Positions 17,159-26,497 of a stretch of 64,000 bases of DNA are shown piece after piece (positions within the stretch are counted from its first letter, which is position 1; each line of letters starts with the position of its first letter). Under the pieces are notes generated by a model. That model made no database searches, had not been told where the DNA came from, and saw only the letters and a list, made by a program, of their open reading frames with translations. The DNA is taken from positions 1 through 64,000 of the forward strand of contig NZ_JAKXMK010000009.1 in NCBI RefSeq assembly GCF_022524485.1, in the 5' to 3' direction. Origin of the DNA: Pseudonocardia alaniniphila. Lineage in GTDB: Bacteria; Actinomycetota; Actinomycetes; Mycobacteriales; Pseudonocardiaceae. The position numbers were made by a program, and so were the translations under genes.

Positions 17159-18505
17159 ATGGACAACCGGATGATCCTGGTCACCGGCGTGTACCCCGTG
17201 GGAGGGCACCTCGCCGGATGGCGGCACCCGACCGCGTACCCCGACATCGTCATGAACCTGGACGCCATGATCGATCTCGCCCGGACCGCGGAGCGCGGCA
17301 AGTTCCAGGCGCTGTTCCTGGCCGACGGCAACGCCGTGCGTCAGATGGACAAGACGGCACTGTTCGAAGCCTCCGCTCCGTCGGATCGCCCGGCGTCGTT
17401 CGAGCCGACCACTCTCCTGGCCGCGATCTCGCAGCACACCGACCACATCGGGCTGTTCGCCACGGCGACGACCACCTACGAGCAGCCCTACCTGCTCGCC
17501 CGCAAGTTCTCCTCGCTCGACCACATCAGCGGCGGTCGTGCGATCTGGAACGTCGTGACCACCTCCTACCCGGGCGACGCCGTGAACTTCGGCGGTGCTT
17601 TCCCCGAGAAGACCGACCGCTACAAGCGCGCGCAGGAGTTCGTCGAGGTCTGCAAGGGGCTGTGGGACAGCTGGGCCCCCGACGCCTTCCCGCAGGACAA
17701 GACGACCGGTCAGTTCCTCGACTCGGGCCGCGTGCACACTCTCGACCACCACGGCGAGAGCTTCACCGTGCGTGGGCCACTGAACCTCGCGCGCAGCCCG
17801 CAGGGCTACCCGGTGCTGTTCATGGCGGGCCAGTCCGAGTCGGGGCGAGAGCTCGCCGCGCAGCACGCCGACTGCCTGTTCTCCGTGGCGCAGTCCAAGG
17901 AGGAGAGCATCGAGGTCGTTCGCGACATCAAGGGCAGGATGGCCACGTACGGCCGCGAGCCGCACGAGCTGAAGATCATCCCGGGCGTCCGCGTCAACGT
18001 CGCACGGTCCCGCGACGAGGCGCTCGCCCTCTACCGCGAGCTGAACGCTCTCGTCTCACCCGCGCTCGGCGTCCAGTACCTGTCGAGCATGGTCAAGGAA
18101 GACCTGGCCCCGTACCCGCTCGACGGCCCGCTGCCCGACCTGTCCGCCGAGGTCAACGGGATCACGAGCCGCCGGCAGAGCGTGTGGGAGATGGCGTCAC
18201 GGGAAGGCCTCACGATCCGCCAGACCTACCAGCGGCTGCTCGCCGCCGACGACACCCCGCCGTTCACCGGCACAGCGGCCGAGGTGGCCGACGAGTTGGA
18301 GGACTGGTTCCGCTCCGGGGCGTGCGACGGGTTCATGCTGAGCGTCCCGACGCTGCCGCTCGGGCTCGAACGGGTCGTCGACCTGCTCGTGCCCGAGCTG
18401 CAGCGACGCGGGATCTTCCACGACGACTACTCGGGGGCGACGCTGCGGGAGGAGCTCGGCCTGCGGGTGCCGAGCAACCCGCACTTCACACCCCAGACGG
18501 TGTGA
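17159..18505 (+). CDS. LLM-class FMN-dependent monooxygenase (NtaA/SnaA/DszA type)
   Basis: A 448-residue two-component flavin monooxygenase using FMNH2 from a separate reductase. Members attack nitrilotriacetate, sulfones, alkanesulfonates or pristinamycin precursors. Typical features are GVYPVGGHLAGWRHP at the N-terminus, the barrel strands FQALFLADGNAVRQ and FEPTTLLAAISQHT, then SGGRAIWNVVTTSY and the flavin-side NLARSPQGYPVLFMAGQSESGRELAA. The start ATG 17159 has an AGAGG-like site; the upstream frame has no family similarity. The divergent GMC oxidoreductase may act on the same compound. No flavin reductase is adjacent. Confidence 0.88.
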   Translation: MDNRMILVTGVYPVGGHLAGWRHPTAYPDIVMNLDAMIDLARTAERGKFQALFLADGNAVRQMDKTALFEASAPSDRPASFEPTTLLAAISQHTDHIGLFATATTTYEQPYLLARKFSSLDHISGGRAIWNVVTTSYPGDAVNFGGAFPEKTDRYKRAQEFVEVCKGLWDSWAPDAFPQDKTTGQFLDSGRVHTLDHHGESFTVRGPLNLARSPQGYPVLFMAGQSESGRELAAQHADCLFSVAQSKEESIEVVRDIKGRMATYGREPHELKIIPGVRVNVARSRDEALALYRELNALVSPALGVQYLSSMVKEDLAPYPLDGPLPDLSAEVNGITSRRQSVWEMASREGLTIRQTYQRLLAADDTPPFTGTAAEVADELEDWFRSGACDGFMLSVPTLPLGLERVVDLLVPELQRRGIFHDDYSGATLREELGLRVPSNPHFTPQTV

Positions 18506-18556
18506 TCGTCCACCCGATTCGGCCGGGTCGTGGCACTCGGCAGCGTCCCTGAGCGG

Positions 18557-19579
18557 TCACATCGGCACGACGTAGGGGAAGTTCTTGTCCCGCAGGTGCT
18601 TCGTCGCGGTCGGTTTCAGTCCTGAGGGCACGGCTGTGTTCACCACGAGGGAGAGCATCGCTTCGGGGGCGTTGTCGGCCGGTGTCCGGCCGTTGAAGGT
18701 GGCGAAGCTGTAGGTCGCGGGCGTTCCGACGATGTAGGGCAGGACGTCGGGGAACAGCTTGCGGGCCACCGCCCGGCCGTAGCCCTGGGGGTCGTCGCAG
18801 GTGCCCGTGGCCGCCACGGTTTTCGCGATGAGGTCCGCTGTGTAGGCGCCGTCGGCGTCGAAGTCCTCGGAGGGGTGGCGGGTGTTGGAGGGGTGGGTGA
18901 ACTCCGTGTCGTTCGGCCAGAAGATCGGCCACATCATGGGGTGTCCGGCGCGGTTGATCTGTCGCCAGCCGCCGGCGTCGGTGGCGAGTTTGGTGGCGCA
19001 CCAGACGCCGATGCGCGTGCCGGGCTTCAGCTGTGGGTGCTGGTGGGCGACTTCCAGCACGATGGATTCGACGGTCGTGTCGGCGAAGCTGTTCTGCGCG
19101 TTCTCCGGGCGCCATGCCGACAGGTCCACAGCGGTGCCGGTGGTCACCGCGGAGTTGATGATGCCGAGCAGCGAGAGGTCGATGTAGAAGCAGTCGGCGA
19201 TGCGCCCTGCCCAGACCCGGGTGTCGGGTGCGGTCGCGGTCTCGCCGGTCCTGCCGTCGAGCACGAGTTCGCCGGTTGCCGAGTCATCGCGTGCGTCGCG
19301 CCCGGTGAGGGTGTGCAGTTGCAGGGCCTGTCGTCCGTCGGAGTCTGCTTCGCCGAAGGACAGCCGGTAGGTCAGGTCTTCGAAATCGGCGCCGTCGACG
19401 TGCACTTTGAACTCGTAGCGTCCTTCCGGGTGGAAGGCCGGTTCGGCATGGGCGCCGGTGATGGTCGAGTTGACGTCCATGACGAAAACGGTGCTGTCGG
19501 CGCCGGTAAAGACGTACAGGTCATCGATGAAGAGCTGGCCGGTCTGGCTCGCCAGAGGTGTGTCAAGGTGATGCGACAT
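18557..19579 (-). CDS. DUF4331-family protein
   Basis: About 340 residues matching the DUF4331 family, whose role is unknown. Recognisable parts are the opening SHHLDTPLASQTGQLFIDDLYVF, FVMDVNSTITG, GRYEFKVHVDGADFEDLTYRL, and the middle RVWAGRIADCFYIDLSLL. No signal peptide is apparent from ATG 19579, whereas many relatives are exported, so this one is predicted to be cytoplasmic. A longer start at 19600 (MERTDCP) is possible but lacks a ribosome site. It converges on the flavin monooxygenase and is transcribed alone. Confidence 0.75.
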   Translation of the reverse strand: MSHHLDTPLASQTGQLFIDDLYVFTGADSTVFVMDVNSTITGAHAEPAFHPEGRYEFKVHVDGADFEDLTYRLSFGEADSDGRQALQLHTLTGRDARDDSATGELVLDGRTGETATAPDTRVWAGRIADCFYIDLSLLGIINSAVTTGTAVDLSAWRPENAQNSFADTTVESIVLEVAHQHPQLKPGTRIGVWCATKLATDAGGWRQINRAGHPMMWPIFWPNDTEFTHPSNTRHPSEDFDADGAYTADLIAKTVAATGTCDDPQGYGRAVARKLFPDVLPYIVGTPATYSFATFNGRTPADNAPEAMLSLVVNTAVPSGLKPTATKHLRDKNFPYVVPM

Positions 19580-19923
19580 CGGGCAATCCGTTCTCTCCAT
19601 GAAGCGGCAAGGGTCGGCGTGCAGTTCGTCGCGAACCGGGCGGTCGGTAGCGGTCGCTGTCGCAGGCACATCAGTGCGCCAGAGATGACAGAGCCCCCCG
19701 GAACCACCGCGCTGTGAAGGTCGTGCCTGAGGTCCGGATCTCCTCGCAGGGCGGTGATCGAGACAGCGAGGAGCGCGACCTGACGGCGCTCGGACCGAAT
19801 GTCAGCCTTCTCGTGGCACTGCAGTCGCTTCGCCCCCGCTAGCTGGAATCCACGGTACCGGCTAGCCCGACCCCCGGTTCGGCTGAGCAGGGGATGCCGG
19901 GGGGATCGCAGAGCGGTCGTCGA
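19580..19923. other. Gene-free stretch upstream of the DUF4331 gene
   Basis: About 340 bases between the stop of the histidine kinase gene and the start of the DUF4331 gene, both on the minus strand. It probably contains the DUF4331 promoter and the 3' end of the kinase transcript. The forward open frame inside it is a shadow-type Ser/Arg/Pro-rich sequence. No clear palindrome or RNA gene was seen. Confidence 0.4.
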
Positions 19924-22350
19924 TCAGTCGGCTTGTAGCGGAAGTTCGACGACGATCGCCGTCCCTTCCCCCGGGCGGCTGTCGACCTCGATCAACCCTC
20001 CGAGGGCCTGCACGCGGTCGCGAAGCCCGATCAGCCCGGAGCCTCCCGCGGGATCGGCGCCGCCCTCCCCGTCGTCGCGGATCGACAAGTGCAGGATCGA
20101 GTCGCGCCTTTCGACCGTGACCTGCGCGCACGACGCGCGGGCGTGTTTGGTGGTGTTGGTGAGCGCCTCGGACACGACGTAGTAGGCCGCGACCTCGATC
20201 GGGTCCGCCGCTCGGATCGTGGTCCGGATGTCGAGTTCCACCGGGAGCGCGGCGCGGCGGGCGAGACCACGCAGGGCCGGGCCGAGTCCGCCCTCGGACA
20301 GGACCGCCGGGTGGATGCCGCGCGCGATCTCGTGCAGCTCGTTCAGCGCTCCGTCGAGCTCGTCGGCGACCCGGCCGATCTCCCTCTGGAGCTCGGGCAG
20401 CTCCGGGGGAACGGTGTCCTGGGCCAGGCGCAGCGCGAGGCCGAGCGCGACCAGACGCTGCTGCGTGCTGTCGTGCAGGTCGCGCTCGATCCTGCGCCGG
20501 GCGTCGTCCGCGGCGGCGACGATCCGGGCCCGGGAGGCGGTGAGCTGGGCGCGACTGTCGGCGTTGGCGATCGCGGTGCCGACGAGCTCGGTGAACCCGG
20601 CCATCCGCAGCTCCGTCTCGGGCGGGAAATGCTCCCCCCGTGTTCCGGCGCCGATCGCGCCCCACAGCTTTCCCTCGACGACGATCGGCGCGGCGACCGA
20701 TGAGCGGAGCCCCAGCCGGCGGACGGCGTCGGCGTATTCGCCGGGAGCGTGGCTGTAGTCATCGCATCGGGCCGGGCGGCGCGTGTTCATGGCGATCGCC
20801 ACGGCCACGGGCGGCTCCGGCCTCCAGCGGCTCCCCGCCGGGAGCGCGGTGCGGTGTGCGCCGACGCTGGCGACGAGAGTCGTCGCGCCGTCGGGATCCA
20901 GGCGGACGATGACCGTTCCGTCGGCACCGAAGACGCTGCCGACCTCGTGCGCGACGGCCGAGAACACTTGGGACGGGGCCATCCCGCGGGCGACCAGGGT
21001 GGCGACCCGGCGCAGCGCTGCTTGCTCCTGTGCGAGCCGGCGGAGTTCGTCGCTGCTCTCTTCGAGCTGGGCGCGGCCTTCGGCGTTGGCGATCGCGGTG
21101 CCGATGAGCTCGGTGAAGCCGGCCATGCGCTGCTCGGTGTCGGCCGGGAGGCGCTCGTGCCGCGTCCCGCAGGCGGTCGCGCCCCAGAGATTCCCCTCGA
21201 CGACGATCGGGGTCGCGACCGATGAGCGGATGCCCATCCGGCGGACGGTGGCGTCCGCGAACGCTCCGGAGGCTTCGCTGTAGTCGTCGCAGCGAGCCGC
21301 GCGGCCGGTGCGCAAGGCGACTGCCAGTGCCAGCGGTGGCTCGGGCTTCCAGCGGCTTCCGACCGCCAGCTCCTCGGAGTGAGCGCCGACGACGGCGAGG
21401 ATGGTCACCTCGCCGTCGGGATCGAGGCGCGCGATGGTCGTGGCCTCGGCCCCGAGGACGAGGCCGATCTCGTGGGCGACCGCCGCCAGTACCTCGGCCG
21501 GTGGCGTCCCGCGGGCGACGAGCGTGGCGACCCGGCGCAGTGCGGCTTGCTCCTGTGCGAGCCGGCGGAGTTCGTCGCTGCTTTCTTCGAGCTGGGCGCG
21601 GCCCTCGGCGTTGGCGATCGCGGTGCCGACGAGCTCGGTGAAGCCAGTCATGCGTTCTTCGGTGTCGGCCGGGAAACGCTCGTGCCGCGTCCCGACGGTG
21701 ATCGCACCCCAGAGACGCCCTTGGACGATGATCGGCGCCGCAATGCCCGACCGGAGTCCCATCCGGCGGACGGCGTCGCTGTACGGGTCGACGGCGTCGG
21801 TGAAGTCGTCGATGCGGGCCGAGCGGCCGGTGCGCAGGGCGGCCGCCAGTGCCAGCGGCAGCTCGGGCCTCCAGCGACTGCCGATCGGGAACTCGGCGGG
21901 GTAGGCGCCGACGCGGGCCACGACGGTCGTCCCGCCGTCGGGGTCGAGGCGGAGGATGTTGGTGCCGTCGGCGCCGAGGATGTCGCTGACCTCGTGCGCG
22001 ACGGCCGCGAGTACCTCGGCCGGTGGCGTCCCGCGGGCGACGAGCGTGGCCACGCGGCGCAACGCGGCCTGCTCCTGCGCGAGCCGGCGTAGTGCCTCGC
22101 CGCTCTGGGCGTTCGCGGTTGCGCGGATCGTGGCCTCACGGCGGCGTTCGGCCAGGCCGGCGACCGATCCGACCGCCCCTGTGACGAGGCCCACGACGCT
22201 GCGGAGCTGGGCCCGAGCCAGTGGAAGCAGTGGAAGAACGACCAGCCCGGTCAGCGCCCCGACGAGCCGGCGCCGCGGGGAGAGCCCCGCCCACAGCACA
22301 GGTAGCCGTCGTCGGGTGGCGGCGGGCTTCGTGGATGACGATTTGCGCAC
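19924..22350 (-). CDS. Membrane-anchored triple-GAF histidine kinase (NarL-partner class)
   Basis: An 808-residue sensor kinase. A basic N-terminus is followed by one or two hydrophobic segments near residues 29-66. Three tandem units of about 174 residues then repeat. Each starts with the same helix (LRRLAQEQAALRRVATLVARG at about 87, 261 and 436) followed by a GAF domain ending in GFTEL-VGTAIANA. The kinase core begins near 600: the phosphorylated histidine is H626 in RDLHDSTQQRL, the N box is in SEALTNTTKHARA, and the G box is GLIGLRDRVQALGG. This is the HisKA_3/HATPase class that works with NarL/LuxR response regulators, yet no response regulator gene is in the window. GTG 22350 is the likely start, with a weak site. 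Confidence 0.9.
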   Translation of the reverse strand: MRKSSSTKPAATRRRLPVLWAGLSPRRRLVGALTGLVVLPLLPLARAQLRSVVGLVTGAVGSVAGLAERRREATIRATANAQSGEALRRLAQEQAALRRVATLVARGTPPAEVLAAVAHEVSDILGADGTNILRLDPDGGTTVVARVGAYPAEFPIGSRWRPELPLALAAALRTGRSARIDDFTDAVDPYSDAVRRMGLRSGIAAPIIVQGRLWGAITVGTRHERFPADTEERMTGFTELVGTAIANAEGRAQLEESSDELRRLAQEQAALRRVATLVARGTPPAEVLAAVAHEIGLVLGAEATTIARLDPDGEVTILAVVGAHSEELAVGSRWKPEPPLALAVALRTGRAARCDDYSEASGAFADATVRRMGIRSSVATPIVVEGNLWGATACGTRHERLPADTEQRMAGFTELIGTAIANAEGRAQLEESSDELRRLAQEQAALRRVATLVARGMAPSQVFSAVAHEVGSVFGADGTVIVRLDPDGATTLVASVGAHRTALPAGSRWRPEPPVAVAIAMNTRRPARCDDYSHAPGEYADAVRRLGLRSSVAAPIVVEGKLWGAIGAGTRGEHFPPETELRMAGFTELVGTAIANADSRAQLTASRARIVAAADDARRRIERDLHDSTQQRLVALGLALRLAQDTVPPELPELQREIGRVADELDGALNELHEIARGIHPAVLSEGGLGPALRGLARRAALPVELDIRTTIRAADPIEVAAYYVVSEALTNTTKHARASCAQVTVERRDSILHLSIRDDGEGGADPAGGSGLIGLRDRVQALGGLIEVDSRPGEGTAIVVELPLQAD

Positions 22351-22557
22351 GTCAAGGTCGCCCTTCCCGTCAGGCGGGTGGCGTGGCGCCGGGTGCCCGC
22401 CGTCGGCGACGGGGCCAGCGGGCTGCGACGGCCGGCGTCCGGACGAGCCGGGTGGCGTGCTCGGCCGGGGCAGAGCCCAGGCAGCGCGGTGAGAAATGTG
22501 TCGCCGACCACAGCATGGTAGGACCCGTCCGCGTCCGGCGGTGGCGGATCTCGGTTG

Positions 22558-23769
22558 CTACCAGTCGTGGATGGTGCCGTCCCGCAGCCGGTTGACCGGC
22601 AGATACGCGGGGCGGTACGCGAACCGCGCCGCGGCCGCCCGGTCCAGGGTGACGCCGAGCCCGGGCGTCTCGCCGGGGTGCAGGTAGCCGTCGCTGAACG
22701 TGTAGGAGTGCCGGAACACCTCGTAGGTCTCCGCGCAGTGCGGCATGAACTCCTGGATGCCGAAGTTGTGGATCGCCAGGTCGAGGTGCACCCCGGCGGC
22801 CATCCCCACCGGGGAGATGTCGGTGGGGCCGTGGATGCCGGACTTGATCTGGTACTGCGCGGCGAGGTCGAACAGCTTGCGCATGGCGGTGACGCCACCT
22901 GCGTGCGTGACCGCCGAGCGCACGTAGTCGATCAGCTGTTCCCGGATCAGCGTCTGGTAGTCGACCACCGAGTTGAAGACCTCGCCGATCGCCAGTGGGG
23001 TGGTGGTGTGCCGGCGGACCAGCCGCAGGCCGTCCTGGTTCTCCGCGGGCGTGCAGTCCTCCAGCCAGAACAGGTCGTAGGGCTCGAGAGCCTTACCCAG
23101 CCTCGCCGCCTGGATCGGGGTGAGCCGGTGGTGCACGTCGTGCAGCAGCGGCAGTTCGGGGCCGAACTCGTTGCGCACCTCCTCGAACACTGTCGGCAGG
23201 TGACGCAGGTAGGCCTGCGTGTCCCAGGTCTCCTCCTGCGGCTGTGGGTGCCGCCCGTGATCGCCGGCAGGCCCGGGGGCAGCGGAGATGCCATAGATCG
23301 TCTCCAGTCCCGGCACGCCGGACTGCACCCGGATGGATCGGAAGCCCTGTTCCTGGCGTTCCCGGATCGAGTCGAGCAGTTCCGGCAGGTCGCGCCCGCT
23401 CGCGTGCCCGTAGGCGCGAACTCCGTTGCGGCTCGCCCCGCCCAGCAACTGGTACAGCGGAAGTCCCGCCACCTGCGCCTTCAGGTCCCACAGCGCCACG
23501 TCGACCGCGGCGATCGCCGCCATGGTCACGGGGCCGCGCCGCCAGTACGCGCCGCGGTACAGGTACTGCCAGGTGTCCTCGATCCGGTGGGCGTCACGTC
23601 CGATCAGCAGCGGGCTGACATGGTCGGAGAGGTAGCTCGCCACCGCGAGCTCGCGACCGTTCAGCGTTGCGTCGCCGTAGCCGGTCAGCCCGTCGTCGGT
23701 GGTGATCTCGAGCGTGACGAAGTTGCGTCCCGGGCTGGTGACGACGACGTCCGCGCCGGTGATCCGCAT
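22558..23769 (-). CDS. manD: D-mannonate dehydratase-like enolase superfamily enzyme
   Basis: A 403-residue enolase-superfamily protein close to ManD (RspA-like), which dehydrates D-mannonate, or in low-efficiency relatives D-gluconate, to 2-keto-3-deoxygluconate with Mg2+. Signatures are the [22 protein letters not shown] block, the YGHAS loop, HDVHHRLTP (catalytic His/Asp strand), [19 protein letters not shown] and [15 protein letters not shown]. The length matches the family. It follows the lactonase gene by 98 bases on the same strand; a lactonase opening a sugar-acid lactone ahead of a sugar-acid dehydratase is a coherent pair. No KDG kinase or aldolase is next to it. Confidence 0.88.
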   Translation of the reverse strand: MRITGADVVVTSPGRNFVTLEITTDDGLTGYGDATLNGRELAVASYLSDHVSPLLIGRDAHRIEDTWQYLYRGAYWRRGPVTMAAIAAVDVALWDLKAQVAGLPLYQLLGGASRNGVRAYGHASGRDLPELLDSIRERQEQGFRSIRVQSGVPGLETIYGISAAPGPAGDHGRHPQPQEETWDTQAYLRHLPTVFEEVRNEFGPELPLLHDVHHRLTPIQAARLGKALEPYDLFWLEDCTPAENQDGLRLVRRHTTTPLAIGEVFNSVVDYQTLIREQLIDYVRSAVTHAGGVTAMRKLFDLAAQYQIKSGIHGPTDISPVGMAAGVHLDLAIHNFGIQEFMPHCAETYEVFRHSYTFSDGYLHPGETPGLGVTLDRAAAARFAYRPAYLPVNRLRDGTIHDW

Positions 23770-23867
23770 GGGGTTCCTTCCGTGGAGGGGAGCCGGGACG
23801 GGTCCCGAAGCCCGGCCTGCACGCCCATGCTCGTCGATCTTCGCCCGTCCTGGCCGGACGACCTGGA

Positions 23868-24935
23868 TCAGCCGAAGACCACGCAGGATGCGGCGGGAGC
23901 CGGGAGCGACCCGGCAACGGAGGGAACACCGGTGTCCGGGTCGATGTCGAGCCAGGTCACGTCGCCCGAGTACTCATCGGAGACGTAGAGGTGCCGGCCG
24001 GTGGGTCCCAGCGTGAGGTGGCGAGGCCAGCGCCCGCCGTACTCCACGGTGGTGATCAACTGCGGATGCTCGTAGGTGGGGTCGAGTGCGAGCACGGAGA
24101 TGCTGTCGGGCCCGCGGTTGGCGGTCCAGACGAACCTGCCGTCGATCGACGGGACGACCTCGGACGCGTAGCTCTGGACCGACACGTCGTCGGGCAGGAC
24201 GCGGGTCTCGCGCACAGGGTCGAGGCTGCCGGTCTGCGGGTCCCAGCGGCAGACGGTGATGGTGGGGTCGAGTTCGTTCATCACGTACGCGTGATCGCCT
24301 GCGGGGTGGAAGGCGAGGTGGCGGGGTCCTGAGCCGGGCCGCAGCGGCGTTTCGCGGTGCGGCGAGAGCGCCCCGGAGGTGGTGTCGAGGGTGCTGATCC
24401 ACACGGAGTCGGTGCCGAGGTCGACGCTGAGGACCCAGCGATCAGTGGGATCGGTGACCACCTGGTGGGCGTGTGGGCCGCGTTGGCGGTCGGCGTTCGG
24501 GCCGCTTCCCTCGTGCTGCCGGATGCCGCTCGCGGACCGCAAGGCGCCGTCGGCTCCCAGCGGCAGCACGGTCACGCTGCCCGAGCCGTAGTTGGCGGTG
24601 AGGAGATGTCCGGCGGTGAGCGTCAGATGAGTGGGGACCGCGGCGCCGACCGGAACCTGTTCGCCCAGCAGCCGCAGCGTCCACGGCTCCTCGTCGTCAG
24701 CGCCGGCGCCCACGCCGCTCGTGCTGAACGCTGCGGCAGCGCCGTCGTCGTCCTCGGAGACCGCGTACAGCACCGTGCCGTCGGGGGAGAGCGTGAGGAA
24801 CGACGGGTTCGCCACGACGTCGGTGACGCTGCGTTCCTGCAACGCGCCGGTCGCCTCGTCGACCTCGGCGACGATGATGCCTCGACCCCCCGACGAGGTG
24901 AACGACCCGATGAACGCCCGTCTGTCATTCCTCAC
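23868..24935 (-). CDS. Lactonase family protein (beta-propeller, 6-phosphogluconolactonase-like)
   Basis: A 355-residue seven-bladed beta-propeller of the YbhE/Pgl lactonase family. Blade repeats are visible as [61 protein letters not shown] and [23 protein letters not shown]. No signal peptide is present, so it should act in the cytoplasm on a sugar-acid lactone. I chose GTG 24935 because GAGGGGA lies about 7 bases upstream and the family opening ([15 protein letters not shown]) follows; the frame upstream has no similarity. It is probably co-transcribed with the mannonate dehydratase gene. Confidence 0.85.
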   Translation of the reverse strand: MRNDRRAFIGSFTSSGGRGIIVAEVDEATGALQERSVTDVVANPSFLTLSPDGTVLYAVSEDDDGAAAAFSTSGVGAGADDEEPWTLRLLGEQVPVGAAVPTHLTLTAGHLLTANYGSGSVTVLPLGADGALRSASGIRQHEGSGPNADRQRGPHAHQVVTDPTDRWVLSVDLGTDSVWISTLDTTSGALSPHRETPLRPGSGPRHLAFHPAGDHAYVMNELDPTITVCRWDPQTGSLDPVRETRVLPDDVSVQSYASEVVPSIDGRFVWTANRGPDSISVLALDPTYEHPQLITTVEYGGRWPRHLTLGPTGRHLYVSDEYSGDVTWLDIDPDTGVPSVAGSLPAPAASCVVFG

Positions 24936-25163
24936 GCTGATTCCCCTCGATATCGTCCCGGAGACCGGGCTGTGTTTCAGGACACCGCCGACACTCCTGC
25001 GATGCCTATGGTGACTGCCGAGTTGCCGGGTCGCGAGCGATCGGAGAATCCACATGATGCGGCACGGTATTTCCGGCGAATGCGCTCGGATTGTGCGAGT
25101 TGTCCACCAGGAGAATCCTCGCAATGATCTCTGAGTGACGCCGGGTTCGGGCCGAGCCCGATG

Positions 25164-25757
25164 TTATCGGCCACGTCGGGCCCGCAGGACGATGTCGTGG
25201 GTGTGTTTCGTGCCGGCGGGTGCGGGGTTCGTCCGTGGTCGCCGCTCATGCACCTCGACGGTCCACCCGGGGCGGAGGAAGGCGATGATGTCGGGAGTGA
25301 GGTAGTGGTCCTCGGCTGCTCGGCGGGTCTCCGGAGACAAGTCGGCGAGGTCGTGGTTGACCACGAGCAGGGTTCCGCCGACCGCCACGGCATCGAGCAG
25401 GCGCCGCAGCGATGCGTGGTCCTCGCTTCGGGGCAGCGGCAGGTAGTGGGCTGACACCAGGTCGAACGCCTGGTGCGGGAGGTCGATGCTGAGGAGATCC
25501 CCTTGCCGCCAGGTCACGCGTGCATCGGCCTCGGTTCGCGCGGCGGCTCGGGTGAGAGCGACGCCGGAGAGGTCGATCGCAGTCACGTCCCAGCCGTGCT
25601 CGGCCATCCAACGGGCGTCAGCGCCGTGTCCGCATCCCACATCGAGTGCGTGTCCGGGTCGCAGGTCGCGGACCTCGGCGACCAAGGTCGCGTTGGGGTT
25701 CTCACTGATGAGGTCACCGTGGGTGCGATACATCTGGTCCCACCTGGGTGCGTCCAT
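25164..25757 (-). CDS. Class I SAM-dependent methyltransferase
   Basis: A 197-residue methyltransferase of the small TehB/Methyltransf_25 type. Motif I is ALDVGCGHGADARWMAEHGW near residues 38-57, the acidic strand II reads VTAIDLS, and motif IV-like FDLVSAHYLPLP follows. The ATG at 25757 has GAGGAGG upstream and gives MDAPRWDQMY, typical for this group; upstream residues are shadow sequence. It is divergent from an XRE-cupin regulator with 122 bases between them. Such regulator-methyltransferase pairs often form self-contained units, but the methyl acceptor is unknown. Confidence 0.87.
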   Translation of the reverse strand: MDAPRWDQMYRTHGDLISENPNATLVAEVRDLRPGHALDVGCGHGADARWMAEHGWDVTAIDLSGVALTRAAARTEADARVTWRQGDLLSIDLPHQAFDLVSAHYLPLPRSEDHASLRRLLDAVAVGGTLLVVNHDLADLSPETRRAAEDHYLTPDIIAFLRPGWTVEVHERRPRTNPAPAGTKHTHDIVLRARRGR

Positions 25758-25822
25758 GGGCGTGCCTCCTCCTCGATGTCGACGCCGGCGCATCGACCTG
25801 GGACGCGGAGTACATATCCGGC

Positions 25823-25841
25823 GTTGTCGCAGCGGCAACAA
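25823..25841. promoter_or_regulatory. Candidate operator between methyltransferase and XRE-cupin genes
   Basis: An imperfect palindrome, TTGTCGC facing GCAACAA across a few bases, in the middle of the short divergent region. It is a plausible site for the XRE-family regulator encoded next to it. A single imperfect copy is weak evidence. Confidence 0.3.
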
Positions 25842-25879
25842 AAGTTGAGCGAAGTGCAAGTGGCGGACACCGTGGCCGT

Positions 25880-26464
25880 ATGAACGAACTGATCGGCTCC
25901 GTGCTGGACGCGGTGGGGCCCCGGTTGCGGGAGCTGCGTCGCCGCCGCGGGATCACCCTTGCTGCCTTGTCGGCGCGAACCGGGATCGCGGTGAGCACGC
26001 TGTCACGGTTGGAGTCGGGCCATCGCAAGCCGGGCCTGGAGGTCTTGTTGCCGCTGGCAGAGGTGTTCCGGGTGCCGCTCGACGAGTTGGTGCGAGCCCC
26101 TGATGCCAGTGACCCCCGTGTGTACCTGCGCCCGGTCACCCGCAACGGGATGATCGTGATCCCCTTGACTCGGCGGCCTGGTGGGCTGCAAGCGTTCAAG
26201 CACATCCTGACACCGGAATCCGACGAGCCCGAGCCGCGGCCGCGGTCGCACGCCGGGTATCACTGGCTCTACGTCCTGGACGGGCGGATGCGTCTCGTTC
26301 TCGGAACGGACGATCTCGTGCTGGGGCCGGGTGAGGTTGCCGAGTTCGACACCCACCTGCCGCACTGGTTCGGCCGGGCCGACGACCGGCCGGTGGAGTT
26401 CCTGAGCATCCTCGGACCACAGGGGGAGCGCTTCCACGTCACCGCCAGCTTTCCGAGTCGGTGA
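25880..26464 (+). CDS. XRE-family regulator with C-terminal cupin domain
   Basis: A 194-residue repressor-like protein. An N-terminal helix-turn-helix spans about residues 12-66 (LRELRRRRGITLAALSART, then STLSRLESGHRKPGLEVLL). A linker follows, then a cupin domain near 115-185 (HWLYVLDGRMRLVLG, LGPGEVAEFDTHLPHWFG). Such proteins bind DNA and sense a small molecule in the cupin. ATG 25880 has no strong Shine-Dalgarno site and the transcript may be leaderless. It is divergent from the methyltransferase gene, its most likely target. Confidence 0.88.
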   Translation: MNELIGSVLDAVGPRLRELRRRRGITLAALSARTGIAVSTLSRLESGHRKPGLEVLLPLAEVFRVPLDELVRAPDASDPRVYLRPVTRNGMIVIPLTRRPGGLQAFKHILTPESDEPEPRPRSHAGYHWLYVLDGRMRLVLGTDDLVLGPGEVAEFDTHLPHWFGRADDRPVEFLSILGPQGERFHVTASFPSR

Positions 26465-26497
26465 AGCTTCGCCGGTGCTGCGGGGAATGCGCTCTCA

